A stretch of DNA of 20,854 bases from JBAPRR01 sp049281195. GTDB taxonomy: Bacteria; Actinomycetota; Acidimicrobiia; Acidimicrobiales; CAVXTF01. Position numbers and translations under genes: made by a program. Below the pieces are notes generated by a model. That model saw only the letters and a program-made list of their open reading frames with translations. It did not search any database and was not told where the DNA came from. The stretch spans positions 1 to 20,854 of the forward strand of contig JBAPRR010000302.1 of assembly GCA_049281195.1 (NCBI GenBank), in the 5' to 3' direction. This document shows, piece after piece, positions 1 through 7,396 of the stretch (its first letter is position 1; every line of letters begins with the position of its first letter).

Positions 1-26
1 AAGGTGTCCGTATTGAGTATTGAATG

Positions 27-416
27 TCAAGCAGATGGTTTGTTCATCCCAGGCATCACCATCTTGAAGACCTCGAACTCCTTGGTGGCTGGAGCACAAC
101 CTGTGACCCGCTCGATCTCATCGCGGAACTCCACGGAGATCGCCTCAGAGCTATCCAGCCGGCCACTCCAGAACGACATCGCCACTATCTCGACCCGGAT
201 TCCTTCGGTCGTAAGTGCGACGAGTCCCAAAAAGCCTTCAACGCCGGACAAGCGAGGCAACACGTCGTCGTCGATTCTGCGGGCGATCTGTGCCACCTGA
301 CCCGGATCTGCGTAGAAGTTCACACTTCGGACTCTGGCAACCGGTGATCGGTCACCGGGCTCGACCCCACCTCGGAAAACCTCAATATGCCGGGACTTGG
401 GAAGGTCGTCGGTCAC
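27..416 (-). CDS. Small ABM/dimeric alpha-beta-barrel-like protein, function unknown
   Basis: A protein of about 129 residues. The core (VARVRSVNFYADPGQVAQIA onwards) has the alternating strand-helix-strand look of small antibiotic-biosynthesis-monooxygenase-like or dimeric alpha-beta-barrel domains, with phrases such as GVEGFLGLVAL and the ending FEVFKMVMPG. I see no catalytic motif, so no reaction is assigned. I chose the GTG at 416 because it overlaps the stop of the upstream PilZ gene in a GTGA junction, which implies translational coupling; a TTG one codon earlier (419) is possible. The coupling makes this the downstream partner of the PilZ gene, so it may act in the same c-di-GMP-linked process. 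That link is inference. The fold is a pattern-based guess. Confidence 0.6.
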   Translation of the reverse strand: MTDDLPKSRHIEVFRGGVEPGDRSPVARVRSVNFYADPGQVAQIARRIDDDVLPRLSGVEGFLGLVALTTEGIRVEIVAMSFWSGRLDSSEAISVEFRDEIERVTGCAPATKEFEVFKMVMPGMNKPSA

Positions 417-910
417 CAAGCCACCTTCATGATCTCGAGTACCTTCAGGATCGACCGTTCGGCTTCCGACAGACCGACGAACTCGAGTCCGGCACGCGTA
501 CCACTTTGTGGGCCTTTGCTCTGGTTCATCACCCGGCCCGCAAGCCGAAGGCTGACCGACTCCCCCACCGGAGCCTGAACCTGCACGACCAGCCGGTGCC
601 CGACAAGATCGAAACTTGCATCACCGAACAGCTCGAGACCCACCCCGATGACAGAAATGTCGAGAACGCGGCAATCGCTCCAGTTGGAATCCGGATCATC
701 TTCGATGATGTACCTACCGGACCAACCGTCGGCGGCAACTCGAGGAACGCGCCTGCGAAATTCCATGCTCGGTTCGTGGTCCTTTCTCATTCGATCCGCG
801 CCGCGTCCCGGCGGCAGATCCAATACTTGAGGGAGTCGCTTCTCGGCAGACTCGCGGCGCGAGAGCCATCCCATTCGAATGAGTTGAAGGTTAAGAGTCT
901 GCGCCGTCAA
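413..910 (-). CDS. PilZ domain protein (c-di-GMP receptor candidate)
   Basis: Up to 165 residues. The two PilZ signatures for c-di-GMP binding are present in order: RRVPR (RxxxR, about residues 53-57) and DISVIG (D/NxSxxG, about 84-89), followed by strands such as GVGLELFG, VSLRLAGRVM and AGLEFVGLS. No membrane segment or second domain is visible, so it is a soluble stand-alone PilZ protein. In the family, c-di-GMP binding controls motility, envelope or secretion functions; the target here is unknown. The start is uncertain. TTG 910 is the first start after an in-frame stop but its GGAGGAG is 16 nt away, and ATG codons at residues 13, 41 and 49 are alternatives. The residue-49 start would begin right at the PilZ core (MEFRRRVPR). 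It lies downstream of the PAS-LuxR gene and is coupled to the ABM-like gene. Confidence 0.8.
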   Translation of the reverse strand: MTAQTLNLQLIRMGWLSRRESAEKRLPQVLDLPPGRGADRMRKDHEPSMEFRRRVPRVAADGWSGRYIIEDDPDSNWSDCRVLDISVIGVGLELFGDASFDLVGHRLVVQVQAPVGESVSLRLAGRVMNQSKGPQSGTRAGLEFVGLSEAERSILKVLEIMKVAW

Positions 911-912
911 TG

Positions 913-945
913 GTGCCTAGGCGACACTCCTCCATCCCTAGGCAC
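913..945. promoter_or_regulatory. 9-bp inverted repeat with a Shine-Dalgarno-like loop, between luxR-type and pilZ genes
   Basis: The arms GTGCCTAGG (913-921) and CCTAGGCAC (937-945) are perfectly complementary, with a 15-nt loop. Read on the minus strand, the loop carries GGAGGAG, a strong ribosome-binding-like sequence, just upstream of the PilZ frame. No U-run follows, so it is not a typical intrinsic terminator. It could be an RNA hairpin presenting the ribosome-binding sequence, or a dyad for a protein. Confidence 0.55.
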
Positions 946-948
946 TTG

Positions 949-1962
949 TCACCCAGATTCAAGATCGGTGTTCAGCAGTCCAGCCAGGAGTTCAGATTGC
1001 GAATGGACGCCGAACTTCCTATAGATGGCAGTGAGATGATTTCTTACTGTGCTCGGACTCAGATACAGGTCCGCAGCGATCTCGTGAGCACGTTCCCCGC
1101 GGAGCAGCCGGGTCAGGATCTCCCACTGCCTGGTGGACAGGGATTCAAGCGGCATGCGGAAGCGAAGGCGATTCATCCCATCCAGACAGGCCGTGCCCCG
1201 TACCGCGACTTGCCGGTGGTTCTCCGAATCCTTGTCCTCACCGAGTTCCGCATTCGGTGCGAGCGCCAGACCTAAGCGAGCAGGTGAATGCCGGCACATC
1301 GATGCGACAACGCAGGCCACCTCGAGCCACCGCTCCAGGGACCTCAGCACCCGCACACGAACTATCGCCGAATCCCCGCTCGACGCGACGCGTGCGACCG
1401 CCAGTACGAACCTCTGGACATCATCGGTGTGCAGGAGACTGATAATCGGCTGTCCTACATATATTTCGGGCGGAACACCCACCACCCACTCAATGTCGGT
1501 ACTCACGTTTGCGATGATCCAATTGTGATCTGTGACTATCAATGCCATCCTGATACTTGCATCGACAAGGGGAGCGAGAACGCCGGGCTTCTCGGGTTCG
1601 ATGGTCACTAGTGCAACCCGTTTACCGTCGATGTACTCAGTACGCACGCCGATCGTGACCGACAATTCACTTCCGTCACCTTTGAGGAAGTGGCGACGTG
1701 CCCGGTAGCTGTCGATCGCGCCTGAGGACAGAAGACCGATGACCGCATTGACTGCGGAACGGTCGCTGTGTCTGACGAGCTCGGTGACATCCAGACCAAC
1801 CGTGGCGTCGCGTTTGCGACCGAGTGCCGCATAGCAAGCCTGGTTCGCGCCCAGGATCTGGTGGGTCTCGAGGTCGACGCCGATGACCGGATACGGGCTT
1901 TGAGCCAGGAGTTCGGTCAGACTCAGTGACGAAGCGGGACTGCGTTCCATCGCATCACCCAC
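949..1962 (-). CDS. PAS-PAS-LuxR transcriptional regulator
   Basis: A 337-residue protein with two PAS-like segments (about residues 15-120 and 130-235) and a C-terminal LuxR/GerE helix-turn-helix (about 272-332). The HTH core is clear: LSTRQWEILTRLLRGERAHE, then STVRNHLTAIYRKFGVHSQSELL. There is no receiver domain, so control is probably by a ligand, redox or light cue at the PAS domains; the ligand cannot be read from sequence. The GTG at 1962 gives MGDAM; the ATG at 1950 (MERSP) is equally possible, and neither has a good ribosome-binding site. A perfect 8-bp dyad lies 8 bp upstream of the start and could be its own operator. The PilZ gene follows after 38 bp and may be co-transcribed. The HTH call is firm and the PAS boundaries are approximate. 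Confidence 0.85.
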   Translation of the reverse strand: MGDAMERSPASSLSLTELLAQSPYPVIGVDLETHQILGANQACYAALGRKRDATVGLDVTELVRHSDRSAVNAVIGLLSSGAIDSYRARRHFLKGDGSELSVTIGVRTEYIDGKRVALVTIEPEKPGVLAPLVDASIRMALIVTDHNWIIANVSTDIEWVVGVPPEIYVGQPIISLLHTDDVQRFVLAVARVASSGDSAIVRVRVLRSLERWLEVACVVASMCRHSPARLGLALAPNAELGEDKDSENHRQVAVRGTACLDGMNRLRFRMPLESLSTRQWEILTRLLRGERAHEIAADLYLSPSTVRNHLTAIYRKFGVHSQSELLAGLLNTDLESG

Positions 1963-1970
1963 ATTTTCGT

Positions 1971-1994
1971 GAGATTCGCTAACGCACGAATCTC
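1971..1994. promoter_or_regulatory. 8-bp inverted repeat just upstream of the PAS-LuxR gene
   Basis: GAGATTCG (1971-1978) and CGAATCTC (1987-1994) are perfect complements around an 8-nt spacer. The dyad ends 8 bp before the GTG start. The spacer holds CTAACGC, which recurs about 35 bp further upstream as CTAACGCG. LuxR-type proteins bind dyads, so autoregulation is a reasonable inference; an RNA hairpin in the leader is the alternative. Confidence 0.45.
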
Positions 1995-2114
1995 GGACAA
2001 GCGTTCTCGGCGTCTAACGCGAATGTGACCGTACCAGCGTTGTCCAACGTTGGCTTGTTCCGCCAACTTCTGCTTTCCACCCCGTCTCCACGTGCGGCCG
2101 TTTCCCTTCGTCTC

Positions 2115-2849
2115 TCAACCGCGGCGCCACACCGAGACGTGGGACTTGCTGTTAGCGGTGAAAGGCTCCCGCTGCCATCCGGCCCAGCGATCCTCCAGCA
2201 CCATTCCGGCGAGTTGGGCCATCAGATCCAACTCTGCCGGCCAGACGAAACGAAACGGCACGGAGTGAACCTCGGATGCTCCATCACGGAACCGGTAGTG
2301 GTGGGAGGTCAGTCCCTGATTGGCGAGGTCGTACTCATCGATACAGAGGTGGGTTGCGCTGACCGAGGAGGTTCGGAATTTCTCACCCGGCGGCAGCCAC
2401 TGCAGTTCGGGCAGCATCACCTCGACGACGAAACGGCCACCCGGCTTCAGGTGCGTGGCGGCGTTCTTGAAACAGTCGACCTGCGCTGACTTCGTGGTCA
2501 GATTCATGATCGTGTTGAAGACCAGATATGCGAGCCCGAACGTTCCAGCGACGCGAGTGCTCGCGAAGTCGCCAATGGTCACTCCGATCTCCTCGGCTCC
2601 CGGCTTCTTCCGCAGTTGGGTCACCATGGCCTCGGAAAGGTCAATTCCATGGATCGCAACCCCTGTTCGACTGAGCGGCAACGCCACGCGCCCCGTCCCG
2701 ATGCCCAATTCGAGCGCAGTGGGCGGATCCCACTTGCCAGCCAGATCAGCGAGAAGGTCGACCATCGGATCCAGGAATTCGGGCTCGAACATGGGCCAGG
2801 ACGATTCGTCGTAGCCCGGCGCCACATCTTCGTCGAAGTAGTTCTTCAC
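2115..2849 (-). CDS. Class I SAM-dependent methyltransferase
   Basis: A Rossmann-type methyltransferase of about 244 residues. Motif I (SAM binding) is ALELGIGTGR, about residues 45-54, followed by the acidic strand end GIDLS (motif II) and the GDFAS segment. The post-motif strand GGRFVVEVMLP resembles the LKPGG region of small-molecule methyltransferases. The substrate cannot be predicted. I prefer the GTG at 2849, which has GAGGAG 10 nt upstream and begins MKNYFDEDVAPGYDE, typical for the family; an ATG at 2903 in the same frame would add 18 residues but has no ribosome-binding site. The gene stands alone, divergent from the DUF4397 cassette and separated by 152 bp from the LuxR-type gene downstream. 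Confidence 0.85.
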   Translation of the reverse strand: MKNYFDEDVAPGYDESSWPMFEPEFLDPMVDLLADLAGKWDPPTALELGIGTGRVALPLSRTGVAIHGIDLSEAMVTQLRKKPGAEEIGVTIGDFASTRVAGTFGLAYLVFNTIMNLTTKSAQVDCFKNAATHLKPGGRFVVEVMLPELQWLPPGEKFRTSSVSATHLCIDEYDLANQGLTSHHYRFRDGASEVHSVPFRFVWPAELDLMAQLAGMVLEDRWAGWQREPFTANSKSHVSVWRRG

Positions 2850-3100
2850 GATCGTCTTACTCCTCAGGCTCGGCTCAAGTCTTACAAGCTGTCTGTCGTT
2901 CATTCATCAAATGTCTTGCTGGGTGGCGGCGGGTTAATCAAATCCGTGCTCGAAACCACTCTCCGTCACGCTGCGGGGCGCTTGACCTCGGCTTTCGCAG
3001 CGGAGTTGTGCTCAGCATCACCAATTTTCGCCATAGCCGTTAGTAGCCTTATTAGCTGCCAGCATGACGGCTCCCGGCTTTCGACAGATCGGAGAATCCG

Positions 3101-4048
3101 GTGCATAAAACCCTTCTCAAAAAATTGAGGCGACCACCTCGCAGCTTTGCCGTTATCCCGGGGGCGATCCTCATAGCCGTCATCTGCTCGACGGCACTGA
3201 TTGCATCGGCGGCGTCAGCGTCCACCACGGCCGCCAACAGTGGATGGCTGCGATTCGGACACTTCGTCGCCAGCGCGCCGCCTGTCGATGTGGAGGTCAA
3301 CGGAACCGTCATCGGTACCGACATCGGATTCAGGGACGTCACCGGCTATGTCCTTGTCCATGCCGGCGCGAACACCGTCACCATCTCGAGTGCGGCAGCA
3401 GGACCCAACAGCACCGTTCTGGCCAGCGTCAGTGCGAACGTCCCCAATGGCGGAGCCGTCACCGTGGCCGCATTCGCGTCGACGAGTGCGACGACCTCCA
3501 GCACCGGAACGGTTGCCGGTGGCATCACGCTTTCGGTCTTCACCGACGACTTGTCTTCTCCCCCAGCAGGCGACGCCAAGATCAGGGTGATTCACACCAT
3601 CCCCGGAGCGCCGGTCGTGGACACCAGCCTCACCGCGACGAGCTCCGGATCGGCCACCCCATCGGTGGCACTGAGCCCGGTGGGCTACAAGCAGGCCTCC
3701 TCTTACGAACCCATCGCCGCCGGCACCTACAACATCCTCGTAAAGACCACCGGTGGCACGGTCGTTACGCAAGGAAATGACTGGCTGGCGTCTGCGGGAT
3801 CGGTGATAACGATCGTGATCGTCGAGGCACCGTCGGGTCCGACGCTCGAGATCCTGAGCGACGCGGTGGGTACATCGACTACGCCGAACGGTGCGATGCA
3901 GACCGGATTCGGTGGCACTGCTCCACGAGCCAACCTGGCGCGAGAAATGATGCTGCCGGTCGGATTCGCACTTGTGTTCCTGATCGTGTTCGCAGTGGGA
4001 TTGCGAATCCGCCTGAACCGTCGGTTGGTCCCCGTCAGGAACAGCTGA
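3101..4048 (+). CDS. DUF4397 surface protein with sorting-signal-like C-terminus
   Basis: A 315-residue exported protein. Residues 1-40 form a basic, hydrophobic signal sequence (SFAVIPGAILIAVICSTALI, then an ASA-type cleavage region). The mature part has two DUF4397-like halves, one opening with WLRFGHFVASAPPVDVEVNG (about 49-68) and the second from about 159 (AKIRVIHTIPGAPVVD). The end reads PNGAMQTGFGGT (262-273), then a hydrophobic helix (about 284-301) and the basic tail RIRLNRR. That is the layout of a cell-wall sorting signal, but no LPXTG is present. GTG 3101 is supported by GGAG 6 nt upstream. The class F sortase starts 23 bp after the stop and is its probable processing enzyme. The biological role of DUF4397 domains is not established; an adhesive or structural wall role is inference. 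Confidence 0.85.
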   Translation: MHKTLLKKLRRPPRSFAVIPGAILIAVICSTALIASAASASTTAANSGWLRFGHFVASAPPVDVEVNGTVIGTDIGFRDVTGYVLVHAGANTVTISSAAAGPNSTVLASVSANVPNGGAVTVAAFASTSATTSSTGTVAGGITLSVFTDDLSSPPAGDAKIRVIHTIPGAPVVDTSLTATSSGSATPSVALSPVGYKQASSYEPIAAGTYNILVKTTGGTVVTQGNDWLASAGSVITIVIVEAPSGPTLEILSDAVGTSTTPNGAMQTGFGGTAPRANLAREMMLPVGFALVFLIVFAVGLRIRLNRRLVPVRNS

Positions 4049-4071
4049 AACATCACACCGGTCGCGGGTAC

Positions 4072-4797
4072 GTGGGTCGCTCGATGACTCGTCGGTCTTC
4101 CGTCAGAAGGACTTTCCACAACCAGGCTGAGGCCGATCGGTTCATACGCCGTCGCAAGATCGAGTTCCGGATCACGATCTGCGCCGCCAGTGTCCTCGCC
4201 GTCGTGCTGGTGGTACTCGGTTTCGGCGCGTATGGGACCAGCCCCCCGAGCTACGAACGCCTGTTGCCACCACCGGCGTCGTCGAATATCTCGATCCCCT
4301 ACACGGTCCACGCCGGCGCTACGGTCAACCTGTCGAGTGACTCCGTCGAAGCCGAGGTGCCGGTTCCGACACGTCTTGTGATTCCAGCCATAGGTGTCAA
4401 CAGTTCCGTCTTACCGCTCGGTCGGAATCAGAACGGCACCGCACAGGTCCCTCCGAATGTGACCACCACGGGCTGGTATGACCTGGGGCCGAGGCCGGGG
4501 CAGATAGGTCCCGCCGTTCTGCTCGGCCACGTCGATTCGCTCACCGGTCCCGGCGTGTTCTACCGGCTCCGGAGCCTCCTACCCGGCGACATCGTGACCG
4601 TCATCTCGGGGTCCGAGACTGTGCGGTTCGAAGTGTCGAGACTGGTCAGCTACTCGAAGGACCAATTCCCCACCGACACGGTCTTCGGACCGGTTCCGGA
4701 TCCCGAATTGCGACTCATCACCTGCACGGGGGCCTTCGATTATTCGACCGGTCACTACGTCGACAATCTTGTGGTCTTCGCCATCGAGACCACCTGA
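4072..4797 (+). CDS. Class F sortase (membrane transpeptidase)
   Basis: 241 residues: a basic cytoplasmic N-terminus, one membrane helix (about 32-55), a spacer, and a sortase domain from about 98. The catalytic histidine is in LLGHVDS (His153) and the cysteine in RLITCTG (Cys218). TGWYDLGPRPGQIG and FYRLRSLLPGDIVTVI are typical of class F enzymes. Sortases cut a sorting signal and attach the protein to cell wall or another acceptor. In class F proteins I recall an Arg commonly near Cys+12 (YRDN); here the segment is HYVDN, with Val230. Arg214, four residues before the Cys, is also present. GTG 4072 or the ATG at 4084 (MTRRSS) could start it. It sits between the DUF4397 gene and the LysM gene, and the former is its likely substrate. 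Confidence 0.9.
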   Translation: MGRSMTRRSSVRRTFHNQAEADRFIRRRKIEFRITICAASVLAVVLVVLGFGAYGTSPPSYERLLPPPASSNISIPYTVHAGATVNLSSDSVEAEVPVPTRLVIPAIGVNSSVLPLGRNQNGTAQVPPNVTTTGWYDLGPRPGQIGPAVLLGHVDSLTGPGVFYRLRSLLPGDIVTVISGSETVRFEVSRLVSYSKDQFPTDTVFGPVPDPELRLITCTGAFDYSTGHYVDNLVVFAIETT

Positions 4798-4940
4798 GGG
4801 TGTTGATATAGGCACCTGTTTTCACAAAGTTTGCTCAAGATTGACCCTGCCGGTACCGAAACCTCTTCTTAAAGCCCCCCGAACAGTGCTTCACTGAGCT
4901 TCAAGCGCTTTACCTGACCCTGACAACCAGACCATCGACC

Positions 4941-4961
4941 GACCGACGATTCCCGTCGGTC
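4941..4961 (+). promoter_or_regulatory. Leader hairpin upstream of the LysM gene
   Basis: GACCGACG (4941-4948) and CGTCGGTC (4954-4961) form a perfect 8-bp stem with a 5-nt loop, ending 29 bp before the LysM-gene ATG. A second short stem, CAGTG-CTT-CACTG, lies about 50 bp upstream. The 193-bp gap 4798-4990 holds no gene. It lacks the conserved blocks of c-di-GMP riboswitches that I know, so it is recorded as a structured leader of unknown function. Confidence 0.4.
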
Positions 4962-4990
4962 CAGCGACATGGGGGCGGTGGGAAGAGTCC

Positions 4991-5509
4991 ATGAATCTCA
5001 AGCTGATCATCGCACTACTCAGTGTCGGCATCCTGTGCCTCGTCGGCGCGACCGCTGTCGTCGCCAGCCTTCCGTCGGCCGCCAGCTCGCCGAGGACCAC
5101 GCAGAGCCCGGCTAAGACCGTGTCGCAATCCCGCTCGCTCGCGTCCGGCCGGTCGCTCAAGACTCACGGTCATTCTTCGACCACGACGACCACCAGGCCG
5201 GTGTCCCTCCCTACCACGACAACAACTGCTCGGGTCCCTCGCACGACGACCCCGCCGACGGTTCCTCCGGCCACCACTCCCATGACGTCGGCCGTTCCTC
5301 CTTCGACCGCATTTGTTCTGACGACGATCACTTACGAAGTGAAGACAGGGGACACGCTTGGGTCGATCCAGAACTGGTTCAGCGCGCACGGTTACGGGGT
5401 GCAGTTCGACGCGAACCTTCAGGTGATTGAGGACAACGCGGACCTTCTCGTCCCTGGCGCTCTCATATCGATATCCAACGGCGTCATGACCATCCACTCG
5501 CCGCTGTGA
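4991..5509 (+). CDS. Membrane-anchored or secreted LysM-like protein with Thr/Pro linker
   Basis: 172 residues. The N-terminal hydrophobic stretch (about 3-27, LKLIIALLSVGILCLVGATA) is a signal anchor or signal peptide. Residues about 35-108 are a low-complexity Ser/Thr/Pro linker with runs of threonine, of the kind that spans a cell wall and is often glycosylated. The C-terminal domain opens with YEVKTGDTLGSIQNWF (115-130) and closes with NADLLVPGALISI, matching the LysM start (Y.Vk.GDTL..I) and end (L.pG..l.I). LysM domains bind N-acetylglucosamine polymers such as peptidoglycan. The ATG at 4991 has GGGAAGAG 3 nt upstream. The gene follows the sortase after 193 bp and may have its own promoter. 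The LysM call is good, the function inferred. Confidence 0.8.
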   Translation: MNLKLIIALLSVGILCLVGATAVVASLPSAASSPRTTQSPAKTVSQSRSLASGRSLKTHGHSSTTTTTRPVSLPTTTTTARVPRTTTPPTVPPATTPMTSAVPPSTAFVLTTITYEVKTGDTLGSIQNWFSAHGYGVQFDANLQVIEDNADLLVPGALISISNGVMTIHSPL

Positions 5510-5540
5510 CCAGTCAACGACGACGGGACAGGTTCGCGAG

Positions 5541-6308
5541 ATGAGCCAACAAACATCAGGCCAACTGCCACCGCTCATCCAGGGGCACCTGGAAAGGATG
5601 TCGCGTGTTCAAGCATCGTCGAACATTCTGAAGGATCGAGTCCCGGGTCCACTTCCCAGCTTGGCGCCCCGTCCAACCGTCGACATGCCTGCGACGGATG
5701 TGGATCTGAATAGCTCTGATCCGGACACAGTTGATCTCGATAAGGCCGTGGTCGTGGATTCGGCTTCAGTCGTCTCTGAACAGGTCGCCATGCGCTCTCG
5801 GCCGCAGCTCGAGACTCTCCGGTCGCCGCTTCAGATCGTCTTCACAATCCTCGGGTTGGTCAGCATTCCTTTCATCGCTTACGTCCTCAGTTCCAAAGCG
5901 GGATTCGATCTGGTGCCGGTTACCTATTCGCTCATGGCTGTATTCACCGCCGGCGGCACGATTGCAATCTGGCTCAGTGTCCGTAACGTCAGATGGTGCA
6001 GGAACATTGCGGTCGTTCTGAGCCGAAACCGGACTGCCTATTGGATTGCACTCCAGGTGATACCGATCACGGGATTCGAGCTGTGGCACGACGGCGGACG
6101 GCCGGAGAGCCTGTATCAGCTCATCCCGCTGTTTGCCCTTGCCTGGGCATTTCTGTGGATGGCCGGAACGTTCCGGGTGGACTCCGACAACTCCGGAGGG
6201 CCCGGCGGTAGAGGAAGGCCTGCCGGGATAGAGGCACCTCCCGGGACAGAAGGACCGGCGGTGCAAGGGCTCGCTGTGCGTGAAGCGTTCGTTCTCAGGG
6301 CTGCGTAA
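5541..6308 (+). CDS. Four-helix membrane protein, unknown function
   Basis: 255 residues of a protein I do not recognise. The first 90 or so residues are hydrophilic and acidic and lack a signal sequence, so they are probably cytoplasmic. Membrane helices are likely at about 97-117, 125-146, 166-183 and 191-211, with a short loop NVRWCRNIAVVLSRNRTAYW between the second and third. The C-terminus is Gly/Pro-rich and soluble (GGPGGRGRPAG). The ATG is 8 nt after GGGACAGG, a fair ribosome-binding site. It lies 31 bp after the LysM gene in the same direction, so it is probably the last gene of the sortase cassette. A scaffold or partner for the wall proteins is only inference from position. Confidence 0.6.
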   Translation: MSQQTSGQLPPLIQGHLERMSRVQASSNILKDRVPGPLPSLAPRPTVDMPATDVDLNSSDPDTVDLDKAVVVDSASVVSEQVAMRSRPQLETLRSPLQIVFTILGLVSIPFIAYVLSSKAGFDLVPVTYSLMAVFTAGGTIAIWLSVRNVRWCRNIAVVLSRNRTAYWIALQVIPITGFELWHDGGRPESLYQLIPLFALAWAFLWMAGTFRVDSDNSGGPGGRGRPAGIEAPPGTEGPAVQGLAVREAFVLRAA

Positions 6309-6316
6309 CCGACCGT

Positions 6317-7293
6317 CTACTCCCCGGGATACACCACGCCGACATGGGCGCGGATGGCATCGAGTGTCGTGGCGATCGAAAGCGTCTCGTCGAGCGTCAT
6401 CACAGGACTCTCCGTCGCGCCGTCAGCGAGGCACCTGTGGACCTCCATCGCCTGGAAACGGAGACCTTCCCCTTCGTAACCGCACTCCACCCGCTCAACG
6501 CCACTCCCACTGCCGACCGTGAGGTGCTGAGGACAGTGCATGAACGCGGGCACGTCGATCCACCCGTCGCTACAGGAGATCCGGCCGGTGCACGACAGGC
6601 TGACCCGTATCGCGGCCTTGATACGCCCAGGCCATTCGAGGGGTATTGCAGGACCGCGGCGACCTTCTCGTCGACGCCTGTTGAACCCACCACTCCGTCC
6701 GCGGCAATTCGATACGGCGGGCCACCGAAGACCATCGAGCAGAGTTGTATGGCATAGATGCCGAGGTCGAGAAGCGCTCCCCCACCGAGAGCCGGGTTGA
6801 ACAGCCGGTGATCCGGGGAGACCGGAGCCCGAAATCCGAAGTCCGCCTCGACCACGAGCGGCTCACCGAGTCTGCCGGTGGCGAGAATGTCCCGAAGAGC
6901 GAAGTACGACGGGAGGAACCGCGACCACATCGCCTCCATCAGAAACAGACCGTTGCTTCGGGCTCGTTGCGTCATCTCGCCGACTTGTCGTGCCGAAAGA
7001 GCCATCGGCTTTTCGCACAGCACGTGCTTCCCGGCGTCCAACGCGGCCAGAGCGACCTCGGCGTGTTCGGATTGCGGGGTCGCCACGTAGACGACATCAA
7101 CTTCCGGATCCTCGACCAGAGCTTTGAGGTCGCCATACCGGTTCGCCACGCCGTACCTGTCCCCGAAGTCATCGGCCCGGGATTGCGAGCGTGAAGCCAC
7201 CGCCGTAATTACACCGTCGGAGAGCGAGGACATGCCGGCGGCAAATTGACCGGCGATCCTTCCCGGTCCGACTATCCCCCACCGCCACGTCAT
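6317..7293 (-). pseudogene. Gfo/Idh/MocA family oxidoreductase with one frameshift
   Basis: An intact frame from ATG 7293 reads MTWRWGIVGPGRIAGQF, an NAD(P)-binding start, followed by AGKHVLCEKPMALS (the EKP motif), FLMEAMWSRFLP and GGGALLDLGIYAI. The latter phrases resemble the dihydrodiol-dehydrogenase-like branch. Near 6620-6630 the reading continues only in the neighbouring frame: IKAAIRVSLSCTG, then WIDVPAFMHC, ending VGVVYPGE at 6317. Restoring one base there would give about 325 residues, the normal family length, with no other lesion. It is either a young pseudogene or a sequence or assembly error. The intact first part would stop at 6400 with a nonsense tail. It is convergent with the sortase cassette and divergent from the membrane protein gene at 7397. 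Confidence 0.8.
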
Positions 7294-7396
7294 CGGGCAT
7301 CAACCGGAGATCTCATGGTGTCGTCCAAGGTAGCCCCCTGCGCGAGAGTGGCCGGGAAATCTCTCATTGATGTGACCGTTGTGATATCTGAAAGAG

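Noticed and set aside
215..1024. A 269-codon plus-strand open frame opposite the PilZ and ABM-like genes
   Set aside because: Arg/Pro/His-rich composition and no motif; the minus-strand genes carry conserved PilZ signatures.
2044..2053. CCAACGTTGG palindrome
   Set aside because: A 10-bp palindrome alone is too common to call, and it lies about 60 bp downstream of the methyltransferase stop with no obvious partner site.
4798..4990. c-di-GMP or c-di-AMP riboswitch in the LysM leader
   Set aside because: Hairpins are present but none of the conserved sequence blocks of those riboswitches that I know can be found.
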